A DNA stretch of 64,000 nucleotides from Streptococcus parapneumoniae (lineage in GTDB: Bacteria; Bacillota; Bacilli; Lactobacillales; Streptococcaceae). The DNA is taken from contig NZ_AP026968.1 in the NCBI RefSeq assembly GCF_037076355.1, positions 2,248,501-2,312,500 of the forward strand, given 5' to 3'. The position numbers and the translations under genes were made by a program. Below are positions 38,201-48,277 of this stretch, piece after piece (position 1 is the first letter of the stretch; each line of letters opens with the position of its first letter). The notes beneath the pieces are model-generated. The model searched no databases, was not told the origin of the DNA, and was given only the letters and a program-made list of their open reading frames with translations.

Positions 38201-38959
38201 CTACGAACGTTTCCATTTAATCACATATTTCTCGCTGATATCGACCAACTTCATACCAAGAAGACTGATAATCGATACCAGAATAATAATAGCAAACATG
38301 GTATCATACTGAAACAGTTTCTTGGACTGAATCATGTAGACACCTAGTCCTTCAAAGCCTCCCAACCACTCAGATACCACTGTTGTGATAAAGGCGTAGG
38401 AGACACTGACCCTCAGACCTGCATAAAAGTAAGGCAGGCTGACTGGAATTTTAAAATGCCACAGGATTTGCCAAGGCTTGGCCCGCATCAGACTAAACAA
38501 GGTCAGAATATCCTTGTCGCAATGCCTAAAACCGTCCAAAATGCTGACGATGATAGGGAAGGTTGTCGTCAAGATAATCAGGACAATCTTAGGCAAAATG
38601 CCATAACCTAGCCACAAGACCAAGATAGGAGCTATGGCAATGGTCGGGATAGTCTGAACAACCACCATCATAGGGTAAATCAGGTCATTGAGCCAAGTTA
38701 AACTATCCATAAGTACAGCCATGAGACAGGCAATCAAGACTCCCAAAATCAGTCCCAATAAAGCCACTCTCAAGGTCGCCCAGCTATGGTGCCAGAGAAA
38801 TTCTCTGTCACGAACAAAGGACTGGAGAATTTCAAGAGGTGTCGGCAGGATAAACTTGGGGAGAAGTTTAAGAAAACCTGCTAACTGCCAGATTGACAAG
38901 ACTCCCAGAAAGCCCAATAGACTAATGTGTCGTCTCAGTATACTTTTCAAGTTTCTCAT
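38201..38959 (-). CDS. thiX: ABC transporter permease, thiamine/HMP precursor uptake
   Basis: 252 residues from ATG 38959 (a TTG at 38962 is possible). About six membrane helices and the BPD loop EWLGGFEGLGVYMIQ (about 185-200). The start lies within the last 40 bp of the thiamine-binding gene, implying coupled translation. Confidence 0.9.
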   Translation of the reverse strand: MRNLKSILRRHISLLGFLGVLSIWQLAGFLKLLPKFILPTPLEILQSFVRDREFLWHHSWATLRVALLGLILGVLIACLMAVLMDSLTWLNDLIYPMMVVVQTIPTIAIAPILVLWLGYGILPKIVLIILTTTFPIIVSILDGFRHCDKDILTLFSLMRAKPWQILWHFKIPVSLPYFYAGLRVSVSYAFITTVVSEWLGGFEGLGVYMIQSKKLFQYDTMFAIIILVSIISLLGMKLVDISEKYVIKWKRS

Positions 38960-39212
38960 CAATACTTAAAATCTCTCCTACATTTATTTTGACATTGGCA
39001 AAGACATTATCTGCCTCCTGCCCTGCCACTTCCAGCGCTTCTTTGAGAATACGCATGAGCTCATCAAACTCCCCTTCCAAGACCGTTTCAAATGGTGTCA
39101 CCACCATGGTCACTTCTTGAGCTTGCAGGTAAGCAATGACCTGATCGATAACAGCTATCCGATCAATCCCCTGCGCTAGGGGTAAAACTTGCAAGGCAAT
39201 GCTTGCTTTCAT
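38922..39212 (-). CDS. MTH1187/YkoF-like thiamine-binding protein
   Basis: 96 residues from MKASIALQVLPLAQG. I use ATG 39212 with its GGAGG site; the frame upstream to 39263 begins inside the terminator hairpin of the riboswitch and cannot be the start. The small ferredoxin-like fold (VVTPFETVLEGEFDELMRILKEA) is that of MTH1187 proteins that bind thiamine. First gene of the riboswitch operon. Confidence 0.85.
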   Translation of the reverse strand: MKASIALQVLPLAQGIDRIAVIDQVIAYLQAQEVTMVVTPFETVLEGEFDELMRILKEALEVAGQEADNVFANVKINVGEILSIDEKLEKYTETTH

Positions 39213-39239
39213 AAAAACCTCCTCTTCTCGTTTTCCTTT

Positions 39240-39376
<137 letters not shown>

Positions 39377-39465
39377 TTATATAGATATATGATAGCGCAA
39401 AATAAGAAAAATGTCAAGGAAACTGCTTACAGAAAAGAGCAGGAAAAATTTCCTACTCCAATTTT

Positions 39466-40584
39466 CTATACTCGTTCTCCATCACTGTTTACTCTGTAGC
39501 CATCCACCGTCGTATTAACAGCTAAGGCACCTGAAGAGTAAGAATAATACCACTTACCAGAAACTTGATACCAGCCTGTTTTCATTGCCCCTGAACTATC
39601 CAGGTAATACCACGAGCCATTCTCCTTTAACCATCCTGTCTGCATTTCACCAGATGATTTCAAATAATACCAGCTAGAACCATCTTTCAACCATCCCGTT
39701 GATTTATACCCATTTGATTTGAAATGATACCAACTACCATTTATTTTCTTCCAACCGACAGTTGAACTGTTATTGGATCCATAGTTAGAGCTATTTCCTG
39801 ATTGGTTCTGATAATTTTGTGAAGAAGTCACTCCCTCTAGCTGGATATAACGACGACTTCCGTTATAAGCCGTATAGCTCATCCACTTGTATCCATCTTT
39901 TTCGAGAATTTGATCATAATGAACATTCTCCCCAGGATAATAGTAATCAATTGCAGTTGCGCTAGCTAGTGGCTGATTTTTGATAGCAGACTTGCTCTTA
40001 AAATAATGTGTTCCTCCTATTGAAACTGAGGTTTGACTATTCCCCACACTACCACCAGCCAAATCTTTAAAATGAATAAAACCAGTCATGGTATTTGCTT
40101 TTATACTTCGTTTATTATAGGCTTCTGTATAACCATAGTTATATTCCTCGATCTCAATCTGATCTCCCATTACATTTGACACCCAGGCAACATGCCCATA
40201 AGTTCCTGCAGTAGACCAAGCAATGGAGCCAATCGTCGGTGTATTATCTACACGATAGCCTTCACGACGAGCACGATGCCCCCATTCATTCGCATTTCCA
40301 TAAGCCCTTGGAATCTCAAAACCATTGACATTACTCAAACGAAAGGCTGCAAAAGAAGTACACTGACGAGAATACATGCGCCACTGATCAATCTCCTGGC
40401 TCCCATTTTTATAATAAACAGGATAATCATCCCCTCGCGCAATCGATCCATTTCCTCCAGAATAGGCATAGACACTATCACTCGCTGCTAACATCAATCC
40501 TACTACTAAAAAAGGAACAAGCTTTTTAACTGACATCTTCAAGTAATAACTTGTCCCTCTTACTATAAACGGTAAAATTTTCAT
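39466..40584 (-). CDS. cbpD: Competence-induced murein hydrolase CbpD, single-SH3 form
   Basis: 372 residues. Signal peptide to A40, CHAP amidase/endopeptidase domain (about 50-175) with catalytic Cys 75 (SRQCTSF) and His 131 (TYGHVAW), one SH3b domain (about 187-252), a Ser/Asn linker and four choline-binding repeats (about 275-372). Pneumococcal CbpD as I know it has two nearly identical SH3b domains and about 448 residues, so one SH3b is absent here. It lyses non-competent siblings (fratricide). A cin-box lies upstream. Confidence 0.95.
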   Translation of the reverse strand: MKILPFIVRGTSYYLKMSVKKLVPFLVVGLMLAASDSVYAYSGGNGSIARGDDYPVYYKNGSQEIDQWRMYSRQCTSFAAFRLSNVNGFEIPRAYGNANEWGHRARREGYRVDNTPTIGSIAWSTAGTYGHVAWVSNVMGDQIEIEEYNYGYTEAYNKRSIKANTMTGFIHFKDLAGGSVGNSQTSVSIGGTHYFKSKSAIKNQPLASATAIDYYYPGENVHYDQILEKDGYKWMSYTAYNGSRRYIQLEGVTSSQNYQNQSGNSSNYGSNNSSTVGWKKINGSWYHFKSNGYKSTGWLKDGSSWYYLKSSGEMQTGWLKENGSWYYLDSSGAMKTGWYQVSGKWYYSYSSGALAVNTTVDGYRVNSDGERV

Positions 40585-40608
40585 TCTTCCTCCTTGAAAA
40601 TAATATAG

Positions 40609-40713
40609 TACTCAATGAAAATCAAAGAGCAAACTAGGAAGCTAGGCGCAGGCTGTACTTGAGTACGGCAAGGCGAAGCTGACGTGGTTTGAATTTGATT
40701 TTCGAAGAGTATA
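40609..40713. repeat. BOX element in the cbpD leader
   Basis: TACTCAATGAAAATCAAAG ... GACGTGGTTTGAA ... TTTTCGAAGAGTAT. It lies between the cin-box and the cbpD start, so it is part of the cbpD leader RNA. Confidence 0.92.
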
Positions 40714-40738
40714 AATCGAAGATTGCCTTCACTTAAAC

Positions 40739-40746
40739 TATTCGGA
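40739..40746 (-). promoter_or_regulatory. ComX cin-box of cbpD
   Basis: TCCGAATA on the minus strand after a T-rich tract, one base from the TACGAATA consensus. The only such site upstream of cbpD. Confidence 0.75.
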
Positions 40747-40749
40747 GAA

Positions 40750-40779
40750 AAAAGAAAAAGTGAGAAAATTTCTCACTTT
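40750..40779 (-). terminator. Terminator after veg
   Basis: AAAGTGAGAAA/TTTCTCACTTT stem with T-rich tail on the minus strand, overlapping the veg stop; the cin-box follows immediately. Confidence 0.8.
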
Positions 40780-41044
40780 AGTCCAGATAATGAATCAAAT
40801 TCTTTTCAGTAAGGATATCTGAGTAAGTAAAGGACTCAACATAAACATTAGCTTGTTTATCTCCTTCAACATTCCCAAATTCAACAATAAAGAGGGATGG
40901 ATAAACTTCAATTAACTTACCCAATCTATTTTTTTGGCGCTTACGTCCATTTTCCAAGGTCATTTCAATTACATGACCCTCATGCGCCTTGATTTCCTCT
41001 TTAATTTTTTTCATCTTAGCTACATCTGTAAATGCATCTGTCAT
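40778..41044 (-). CDS. veg: Veg family protein
   Basis: 88 residues. VIEMTLENGRKRQKNRLGKLIEVYPSLFIVEF is typical of Veg (DUF1021), a small beta-rich protein that influences biofilm in Bacillus. Separated from dnaB by 1 bp, so co-transcribed. Role in streptococci not established. Confidence 0.85.
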   Translation of the reverse strand: MTDAFTDVAKMKKIKEEIKAHEGHVIEMTLENGRKRQKNRLGKLIEVYPSLFIVEFGNVEGDKQANVYVESFTYSDILTEKNLIHYLD

Positions 41045-41045
41045 T

Positions 41046-42398
41046 TTATGCCTCCCTTTTTGAGATACTTGAAAATTTATTGTATTCTTTTTGGAAAATC
41101 AATTCCACTGTTCCACGAGCTCCACTACGGTTTTTCTCGATAATAACTTCCACCTTATTATTTGGGATACCGTCCTCTTCTTCACCACCACGCTCATAGT
41201 AGTCGTCGCGATAAAGAAAGGCTACGATATCAGCATCCTGCTCGATAGACCCAGATTCACGAATATCAGACAAGACCGGTCTCTTATCCTGACGTTGTTC
41301 TACCCCACGAGAAAGCTGACTAAGAGCGATTACTGGTACCTTCAGTTCTTTTGCTAGGATTTTCAACTGACGTGAAATTTCTGAAACCTCTTGTTGACGA
41401 TTTTCCCGACCAGTTCCCGTGATAAGCTGCAAATAGTCTATCAAAATCAAACCAAGATTTCCAGTTTCTTGAGCTAATTTACGTGAACGAGAACGAATCT
41501 CTGTAATCCGAATCCCTGGCGTATCATCGATATAGATACTTGCGTTTGCTAGGTTCCCTTGAGCAATGGTATATTTTTGCCACTCCTCATCGGTCAATTG
41601 ACCTGTACGGATAGAATGCGACTCAACCAACCCTTCTGCCGCTAACATACGATCGACTAGACTTTCCGCACCCATTTCGAGTGAAAAAATAGCAACTGTT
41701 TTGTCCAACTTAGTCCCAATATTCTGAGCAATATTCAAGGCAAAAGCTGTCTTACCAACCGCCGGACGAGCTGCTAGAATAATCAACTCCTCCTCGTGTA
41801 GACCAGTCGTCATATGATCCAAATCACGATAACCTGTCGCAATACCTGTAATATCGGTCGTTTGTTGCGAGCGAGCTTCCAGATTTCCAAAGTTGACATT
41901 CAACACATCTCGAATGTTCTTAAACCCGCTTCGATTAGCATTTTCGCTGACATCAATCAGGCCTTTTTCTGCCTGAGCAATGATTTCATCAGCTGGTTGC
42001 GACGCTTCGTAAGCTTGGTTGACAGACTCTGTCAACTTAGCGATTAATCGCCGTAACATAGCCTTTTCTGCAACGATTTTAGCATAGTACTCCGCATTAG
42101 CAGAAGTTGGCACAGAATTGACAATCTCAACCAAGTAAGACAAGCCACCAATATTCTGTAAATCCCCTTGATTATCAAGAATGGTGCGAACAGTTGTTGC
42201 ATCTATGGCATCACCACGATCGGATAAATCGACCATAGCTTGGAAAATCAAACGATGGGCATACTTAAAAAAGTCCCGAGACTCAATGTATTCTCGCACA
42301 AAAACAAGTTTACTCTCATCAATAAAGATAGCACCCAAAACAGATTGCTCAGCTAAGATATCTTGAGGTTGTACTCGTAACTCTTCTACTTCTGCCAT
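41046..42398 (-). CDS. dnaB: Replicative DNA helicase DnaB
   Basis: 450 residues. N-terminal helical domain (VLGAIFIDESKLVFVREY), RecA-like motor with Walker A AARPAVGKTAFALNIA (~210), SLEMGAESL, LILIDYLQL (Walker B) and the arginine-finger region NRSGARGTVEL. Ring helicase of the replication fork (DnaC in Bacillus nomenclature). Confidence 0.97.
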   Translation of the reverse strand: MAEVEELRVQPQDILAEQSVLGAIFIDESKLVFVREYIESRDFFKYAHRLIFQAMVDLSDRGDAIDATTVRTILDNQGDLQNIGGLSYLVEIVNSVPTSANAEYYAKIVAEKAMLRRLIAKLTESVNQAYEASQPADEIIAQAEKGLIDVSENANRSGFKNIRDVLNVNFGNLEARSQQTTDITGIATGYRDLDHMTTGLHEEELIILAARPAVGKTAFALNIAQNIGTKLDKTVAIFSLEMGAESLVDRMLAAEGLVESHSIRTGQLTDEEWQKYTIAQGNLANASIYIDDTPGIRITEIRSRSRKLAQETGNLGLILIDYLQLITGTGRENRQQEVSEISRQLKILAKELKVPVIALSQLSRGVEQRQDKRPVLSDIRESGSIEQDADIVAFLYRDDYYERGGEEEDGIPNNKVEVIIEKNRSGARGTVELIFQKEYNKFSSISKREA

Positions 42399-42441
42399 CA
42401 GACTTCCCTTCCTTTTACAATCTTGTCAAGAAGGTGTAAAC

Positions 42442-42894
42442 TTATCCTTCTTTCACACGAAGATTGATTACACTTGTGATATCTTGATAGATTTTCACTG
42501 GCACATCAATCAAACCAACCGCTCGAATCGGAGCTTGTACTTGAATATGACGTTTATCAATCTTAATTCCAAATTGCTTTTGCAATTCTTCTGCAATCTT
42601 CTTATTGGTAATAGAACCAAAGGTACGACCATCTGGACCAACTTTTTCAACAAATTCTACAACCGTTTCTTCTGCTTCAAGTTGGGCTTTAATTGCTTTT
42701 GCTTCTGCAATCATCTCAGCGTGAGCTTTCTCTTCGGATTTTTGTTTACCACGAAGTTCACCTACAGCTTGAGCAGTCGCTTCTTTGGCTAGATTCTTTT
42801 TGATAAGAAAGTTTTGTGCATATCCTGTTGGTACTTCCTTAATTTCGCCTTTTTTACCTTTTCCTTTAACATCTGCTAAAAAGATTACTTTCAT
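42442..42894 (-). CDS. rplI: 50S ribosomal protein L9
   Basis: 150 residues. N-terminal rRNA-binding domain with [25 protein letters not shown], then the long helix and C-terminal domain. Its start overlaps the gdpP stop by 4 nt. Confidence 0.97.
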   Translation of the reverse strand: MKVIFLADVKGKGKKGEIKEVPTGYAQNFLIKKNLAKEATAQAVGELRGKQKSEEKAHAEMIAEAKAIKAQLEAEETVVEFVEKVGPDGRTFGSITNKKIAEELQKQFGIKIDKRHIQVQAPIRAVGLIDVPVKIYQDITSVINLRVKEG

Positions 42895-44864
42895 TCTTCT
42901 TTCTCCTTTTCCTTTATTTCATTTAATACAATTTCTGTTAGTTTTTCACCTGCTTCTGACAAGGTTAAATCTTTAATTTGAGCTGCTGCCAAATTAAAGT
43001 GACCTCCACCTCCCAGTTCTTCCATAATCCGTTGTACATTCAGCTTACTACGACTCCGAGCTGAGATAGATATAAAGCCTTGTGTATTTTTCGCAAGAAC
43101 AAAACTCGCTTCAATACCTGACATAGCTAACATGGCATCTGCTGCCTTACTAATAACAACTGTATCATAGCATTTCGAGTCCGTAGCCTCCGCTATCAAT
43201 ACATCTGAACCTAATTTACGCCCCTGTAAAATCAGTTCATTGACCTCACGATATTCTTCAAAATCTGTCGCAGCGATTTCTTGGATAGCAATACTATCAC
43301 TTCCGCGCGTTCTGAGATAGCTAGCAACATCAAATGTCCGACTAGTCACTCGTGAGGTGAAATTTTTAGTATCCAGCATCATACCAGCCATCAAGACGCT
43401 TGCTTGCATACGACTCAAACGATTTTTCTTAGAATTCTGGAACTGAATCAATTCCGTTACCAACTCACTGGCACTACTTGCACCACTTTCGATATAAGTA
43501 ATGACCGCATTATCTGGAAAATCCTGATCCCTTCTATGGTGGTCAATAACGATGGTCTGTGTAAACAAATCATAAAATTCTTTTGATAATGTTAAGGCTG
43601 TCTTTGAATGGTCTACAAGAATTAACAAAGAACGATTGGTCACCATCCCCATTGCATCCTTAACAGACAATAACTTCGTAACTCCTTCTTTTTCTAAGAA
43701 TGAAACCGCACGTTCAATATCCGGAGACATCTGATTTTCATCATAAAGAGCATAGCTATTTTCAATCACATTGCTGGCGAACAACTGCATACCTACAGCA
43801 GAGCCCAAGGCATCCATATCTAAATTTCTATGTCCAACTACAAACACTTGATCCACACTACGAATCTTATCAGATATGGCTGTCATCATTGATCGAGTAC
43901 GGGTACGAGTGCGCTTGATGGACGCAGCCGACCCACCGCCAAAGTAGACTGGATTTTTCGTTTCATCATTCTCCTTGACAACCACCTGGTCGCCACCACG
44001 TACTTCAGCCAAGTTCAAGTTGAGCAAAGCAACTTTCCCTATTTCATCATGATTTCCATCGCCATAAGAAAATCCCATACTTAAGGTCAAGGGCAACTGT
44101 CTCTGTTTCGACTCTTCTCTGAAAGCATCAATAACAGAAAATTTATCATTCATCAAGCCCTCAAGCACCGTATAGTCAGTAAATAGATAAAATCGATCCA
44201 TACTTACCCGACGAGAAAACATCATGTATTTTTCTGAAAACTCTGATATAAAATTAGCTACAAAACTATTGATTTGACTAATATCTGACTCAGAAGTTGC
44301 ATCCTCCAAATCATCATAATTATCCACAGATACAATTCCAATCACTGGTCGACTCGTTACCAATTCATCTGTTATGGCTTGTTCCCTGGATACATCTACA
44401 AAATACAAAACACCGGAAGAAGCATCCATATGAACAGCATAACGCTTCTCACCCAGCTTAGCATAAGTAGACGGATTTCCTACTGAAGCCTTGATAATCG
44501 TTTGAACAGCTTCCAAATCAAAATCACCATCTTCCTTGGTCAAAATCAATTCAGCATAGGGATTAAACCACTCAACCTCTCCAGAAGATAAATTCAATTT
44601 CATAACACCTACAGGCATCTGTTCCAATAGAGATGTCAAACTTTCTTCCGCTTGGTGGTTTACATACTGTATCTGTTCTACATCACTCCTTGTATAATGC
44701 ACTCTCAGTTTCTTAAATAAAAAAACATAGCCTCCTACAAAAAGAAACAAAATGAAAACCGTCAACAGATTATTATTAACAAAAATAATGAAAGTGGATA
44801 AGACTCCAAACGCAATCAATCCTACTAGAATAGGAAAGAATGGACTTACATAAAATTTTTTCAT
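42891..44864 (-). CDS. gdpP: c-di-AMP phosphodiesterase GdpP (Pde1)
   Basis: 657 residues from [13 protein letters not shown] (ATG 44864). Two N-terminal membrane helices, PAS-like domain (about 75-160), degenerate GGDEF (about 165-300) and DHH/DHHA1 (about 335-650) with [22 protein letters not shown] and [12 protein letters not shown]. It hydrolyses c-di-AMP to pApA. Typical gene order gdpP-rplI-dnaB. Confidence 0.95.
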   Translation of the reverse strand: MKKFYVSPFFPILVGLIAFGVLSTFIIFVNNNLLTVFILFLFVGGYVFLFKKLRVHYTRSDVEQIQYVNHQAEESLTSLLEQMPVGVMKLNLSSGEVEWFNPYAELILTKEDGDFDLEAVQTIIKASVGNPSTYAKLGEKRYAVHMDASSGVLYFVDVSREQAITDELVTSRPVIGIVSVDNYDDLEDATSESDISQINSFVANFISEFSEKYMMFSRRVSMDRFYLFTDYTVLEGLMNDKFSVIDAFREESKQRQLPLTLSMGFSYGDGNHDEIGKVALLNLNLAEVRGGDQVVVKENDETKNPVYFGGGSAASIKRTRTRTRSMMTAISDKIRSVDQVFVVGHRNLDMDALGSAVGMQLFASNVIENSYALYDENQMSPDIERAVSFLEKEGVTKLLSVKDAMGMVTNRSLLILVDHSKTALTLSKEFYDLFTQTIVIDHHRRDQDFPDNAVITYIESGASSASELVTELIQFQNSKKNRLSRMQASVLMAGMMLDTKNFTSRVTSRTFDVASYLRTRGSDSIAIQEIAATDFEEYREVNELILQGRKLGSDVLIAEATDSKCYDTVVISKAADAMLAMSGIEASFVLAKNTQGFISISARSRSKLNVQRIMEELGGGGHFNLAAAQIKDLTLSEAGEKLTEIVLNEIKEKEKEE

Positions 44865-44999
44865 TCCAAACCTCTTGGCACCCATTATACCATAATACCC
44901 CTCAAAAAGCGACTTTTTAAAAGTGTAATCAGTAATTCTATCAATTATAAGAAAAAGGAGGTTTACAATTCAGTAAACCTACCTTTACACCTATTCTAA

Positions 45000-45548
45000 T
45001 TAAGATTCTTTAACTTCTAACAAACCAATTTCGCCATCCTCACGACGATAAATCACATTGGTTGTTTGATCTTCAACATCCACATAGATAAAGAAATCAT
45101 GCCCCAATAAATCCATTTGTAGAATAGCTTCTTCCAAATCCATTGGTTTTAAATCAATTTGTTTTGAACGAACAACTTTAGACTGGACAACATTTGAATC
45201 TTCCACTAGAGCATCTGTAAATAATTGACTAGTTGCTACCTTATTTTTATTTTTACGCTCTATTTTTGTTTTGTTTTTACGAATCTGACGTTCAATTTTA
45301 TCAGTTACAAGATCAATTGAACCATACATATCTTGAGACACATCTTCTGCACGAAGAGTAATAGAGCCAAGCGGAATCGTTACTTCCACTTTAGCAGTTT
45401 TTTCACGATACACCTTCAAGTTAACTCGAGCATCCAACTCTTGTTCAGCTTGAAAATACTTTTCGATCTTTTCGAGTTTAGAAACTACATAATCACGAAT
45501 TGCTTCTGTTACTTCTAGGTTTTCACCACGGATACTATATTTAATCAT
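45000..45548 (-). CDS. hpf: Long-form ribosome hibernation factor HPF
   Basis: 182 residues. N-terminal HPF/YfiA domain (about 1-100) and a C-terminal dimerisation domain (about 120-180, MDLEEAILQMDLLGHDFFIY). It pairs 70S ribosomes into 100S dimers in stationary phase. A promoter with an overlapping cre-like site is upstream. Confidence 0.95.
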   Translation of the reverse strand: MIKYSIRGENLEVTEAIRDYVVSKLEKIEKYFQAEQELDARVNLKVYREKTAKVEVTIPLGSITLRAEDVSQDMYGSIDLVTDKIERQIRKNKTKIERKNKNKVATSQLFTDALVEDSNVVQSKVVRSKQIDLKPMDLEEAILQMDLLGHDFFIYVDVEDQTTNVIYRREDGEIGLLEVKES

Positions 45549-45589
45549 ATGAGTACCTTCTTTCTAAACATTTTTGTTTTTATGATTTT

Positions 45590-45604
45590 ATTATAACGCT
45601 TTCA
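45590..45604 (-). promoter_or_regulatory. hpf promoter with overlapping cre-like site
   Basis: -10 TATAAT (45590-45595) overlaps TGAAAGCGTTATAA (45591-45604), which fits the CcpA cre consensus. Predicts carbon-source control of ribosome hibernation. Confidence 0.6.
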
Positions 45605-45627
45605 TTCTATTTTTGCAAATTTTTTCC

Positions 45628-46290
45628 TCATCTTACAAGGGAAAATGTTTTTACATCCTCAGCACCAGCTTCTTCCAGCAGTTTCTTCACACGATTTATA
45701 GTTGTTCCTGTAGTATAAATATCATCTATAAGTAGGATTTTCTTAGGAATAGTGACTCCACTTTTAATAAAGAAAGGAAGTTCTGTCGCCAAGCGCTCTG
45801 AACGATTTTTAGAAGAACTGGCTCTCTCTTCTCTTTTTCCTAGTAAATCCAGATACTCAAAGCCTGCTGCCTCTACCAAGCCCTCAACCTGATTAAATCC
45901 TCTGTTAGCATATCTATCAGGACTTAGGGGAATGACTACAAATTGATACTCTTTGTACTTTTTTAACTCCGCACTTAAAAATGAAGCGAAAATTTTTCTT
46001 AAAAGGAAATCTCCATCAAACTTATACCGACTGAAAAAATCCTTCATAGCTTGATTATAAGTAAAAATCGCTCTATGACTGACTTCAACTCCTTCTTTAC
46101 ACCAAAGTTGACAATCTTGACACTTTGTTGACAAACCTGTTTTCATACAATTTGGACAGTTCTCTTCCCCAATTCTTTCAAAAGTAAAATCACAGTCTGA
46201 ACAAAGACAGGAGTCATCATTCCTCAGAAGCAAGAGACTACTAAAAGTTAAAACAGTCTTCATAGTCTGCCCACATAACAAGCACTTCAT
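45628..46290 (-). CDS. comFC: Competence protein ComFC
   Basis: 220 residues. N-terminal Cys cluster (CLLCGQ, CSDC, CPNC, CQDC) for zinc, then a phosphoribosyltransferase-like domain with ILLIDDIYTTGTT (~185). It works with ComFA in DNA uptake. Start overlaps the comFA stop by 4 nt. Confidence 0.95.
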   Translation of the reverse strand: MKCLLCGQTMKTVLTFSSLLLLRNDDSCLCSDCDFTFERIGEENCPNCMKTGLSTKCQDCQLWCKEGVEVSHRAIFTYNQAMKDFFSRYKFDGDFLLRKIFASFLSAELKKYKEYQFVVIPLSPDRYANRGFNQVEGLVEAAGFEYLDLLGKREERASSSKNRSERLATELPFFIKSGVTIPKKILLIDDIYTTGTTINRVKKLLEEAGAEDVKTFSLVR

Positions 46291-47585
46291 AGACCAGCCT
46301 CCTTATTCATCATCTGAATTTCCTTAATCGTCTTCTTGATTGAATCATTTAACCCATCATGGAAGAAAAGTAAATCTCCTGTCGGTCTATCCATGCTTCG
46401 TCCAACTCGTCCACCAATTTGAATCAAACTAGACTTGGTAAACAAATGATGATTGGCCTCTACTACGAAAACGTCCACACAAGGGAATGTAACTCCACGC
46501 TCCAAGATTGTCGTACTGATAAGTATTGTCAGCTCCCCATCTCGAAATGCTTGTACCTGCTCTAATCTATCCTCTGTTACAGAAGATACAAAACCAATTT
46601 TCTCATTTGGAAATTGCTCCTGTAAGATTTCTTTTAACTGCTCCCCTTGTTTAATTTCTGATGCAAAAATGAGTAACGGATAAGCTGTCTTTCGCTGTTT
46701 CTCAATATAGGACTTTAACTTTGGTGACAAACGACTTTTCTCTAAACAGTGATTAAAATCGGATAACCAAACTGGTTTAGGAATAATCAACGGATTTCCA
46801 TGGAATCGTCTAGGTAAGCTCAACCTTTTTAGTTCTCCTAAACGGACTTTCCTATCTAACTCATCTGTCGAAGTCGCTGTTAAAAAGATTCTCAACCCAT
46901 TCTCCTTTACACTATTCTTGACAGCATGGTAAAGCGTGGGATTGTCAACATAAGGAAAAGCATCTACTTCATCCACTATCAGCAAATCAAAAGCTTGATA
47001 AAATTTCAATAACTGATGGGTCGTCGCAACAACTAGTGGTGTTCGAAAATACGGCTTTGATTCTCCATGTAGGAGGGCTATCTCGCAAGCAAAATCATCT
47101 TGCAGGCGTTTGTATAGCTCCAAACAAACATCTATGCGAGGACTGGCCAAACACACTGCACCACCCGCATTGATTACTTTAGCCACAACTTGATAAATCA
47201 TTTCTGTCTTTCCAGCTCCTGTTACTGCATGAACTAAGGTTGGCTCCTGCTTGTCTACTGCTTGAATCAGTCCCTCTGACACCTTCTCTTGAAAAGGAGT
47301 TAATTGACCACGCCATTTAAGAACATCTTGCTTCGGAAAATCCTCCTGTGGAAAATAGTATAAAGCTTGATCACTCCTGACTCGCTTCATCAGTAAACAC
47401 TCCCTACAATAGTAAGCACCGATGGGCAAATACCATTCATCTAAAATAGCACTATTACAACGTTGACAGAAAAGTTTCCCTTTCTCCTTTCTCATTGCTG
47501 GAAGTTTCTCCGCCAACTGACGTTCTTCTTCTGTTAATTCATTCTCCGTAAACAAACGACCGAGATAATTTGGATTTACTTTCAT
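46287..47585 (-). CDS. comFA: Competence helicase-like ATPase ComFA
   Basis: 432 residues. Zinc motif CQRC ... CREC (~40-65), Walker A VTGAGKTEMIYQ (~125), DEVD box (~205), TATST, and QIGGRVGRSMDRPTG motif VI. It is thought to pull ssDNA through ComEC. ATG 47585 lies only 7 nt after the cin-box. Confidence 0.95.
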   Translation of the reverse strand: MKVNPNYLGRLFTENELTEEERQLAEKLPAMRKEKGKLFCQRCNSAILDEWYLPIGAYYCRECLLMKRVRSDQALYYFPQEDFPKQDVLKWRGQLTPFQEKVSEGLIQAVDKQEPTLVHAVTGAGKTEMIYQVVAKVINAGGAVCLASPRIDVCLELYKRLQDDFACEIALLHGESKPYFRTPLVVATTHQLLKFYQAFDLLIVDEVDAFPYVDNPTLYHAVKNSVKENGLRIFLTATSTDELDRKVRLGELKRLSLPRRFHGNPLIIPKPVWLSDFNHCLEKSRLSPKLKSYIEKQRKTAYPLLIFASEIKQGEQLKEILQEQFPNEKIGFVSSVTEDRLEQVQAFRDGELTILISTTILERGVTFPCVDVFVVEANHHLFTKSSLIQIGGRVGRSMDRPTGDLLFFHDGLNDSIKKTIKEIQMMNKEAGL

Positions 47586-47592
47586 ACTTCTT

Positions 47593-47600
47593 TATTCGTA
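47593..47600 (-). promoter_or_regulatory. ComX cin-box of comFA-comFC
   Basis: Exact TACGAATA after a T run, ending 7 nt before the comFA ATG; the transcript is probably leaderless. Confidence 0.9.
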
Positions 47601-47629
47601 AAAACCTAGCGCTTTAGATGATTTTTTAG

Positions 47630-47635
47630 TACAAT
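47630..47635 (+). promoter_or_regulatory. -10 box of the YigZ-family gene
   Basis: TACAAT ends 6 nt before ATG 47642, so the mRNA is likely leaderless. The -35 is not obvious. Confidence 0.5.
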
Positions 47636-47641
47636 TAAATC

Positions 47642-48277
47642 ATGGAATTTAGAACAATTAAAGAGGACGGTCAAGTCCAAGAAGAAATCAAAAAATCCCG
47701 TTTTATCTGTCATGCCAAGCGTGTTTATAGCGAAGAAGAGGCTCGTGACTTCATTACCACCATCAAAAAAGAACACTACAAAGCTACGCATAACTGCTCT
47801 GCATTTATTATTGGGGAACGTAGTGAAATCAAACGGACAAGTGATGATGGTGAGCCTAGTGGCACTGCTGGTGTTCCCATGCTTGGGGTACTAGAAAATC
47901 ACAATCTCACCAATGTCTGTGTGGTCGTGACACGCTACTTTGGTGGTATTAAACTAGGCGCTGGAGGACTCATTCGTGCTTACGCCGGCAGTGTTGCCTT
48001 AGCTGTCAAAGAAATTGGTATTATTGAAATAAAAGAACAGGCTGGCATTGCTATTCAAATGTCTTATGCTCAGTACCAAGAGTACAGTAACTTTCTTAAA
48101 GAACATAATCTCATGGAGCTGGATACAAACTTTACAGATCAAGTCGATACGATGATTTATGTTGATAAAGAAGAAAAAGAAACTATTAAATCTGCACTTG
48201 TGGAGTTTTTTAATGGAAAAGTCACTTTAACTGATCAAGGTTTACGAGAAGTTGAAGTTCCTGTAAATTTAGTGTAA
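47642..48277 (+). CDS. YigZ/IMPACT family protein
   Basis: 211 residues. N-terminal UPF0029 domain (IKKSRFICHAKRV, SDDGEPSGTAGVPML, VVVTRYFGGIKLGAGGLIRAY) and a C-terminal DUF1949 domain. Related to eukaryotic IMPACT; bacterial role unclear (translation-related in some reports). Divergent from comFA. Confidence 0.92.
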   Translation: MEFRTIKEDGQVQEEIKKSRFICHAKRVYSEEEARDFITTIKKEHYKATHNCSAFIIGERSEIKRTSDDGEPSGTAGVPMLGVLENHNLTNVCVVVTRYFGGIKLGAGGLIRAYAGSVALAVKEIGIIEIKEQAGIAIQMSYAQYQEYSNFLKEHNLMELDTNFTDQVDTMIYVDKEEKETIKSALVEFFNGKVTLTDQGLREVEVPVNLV

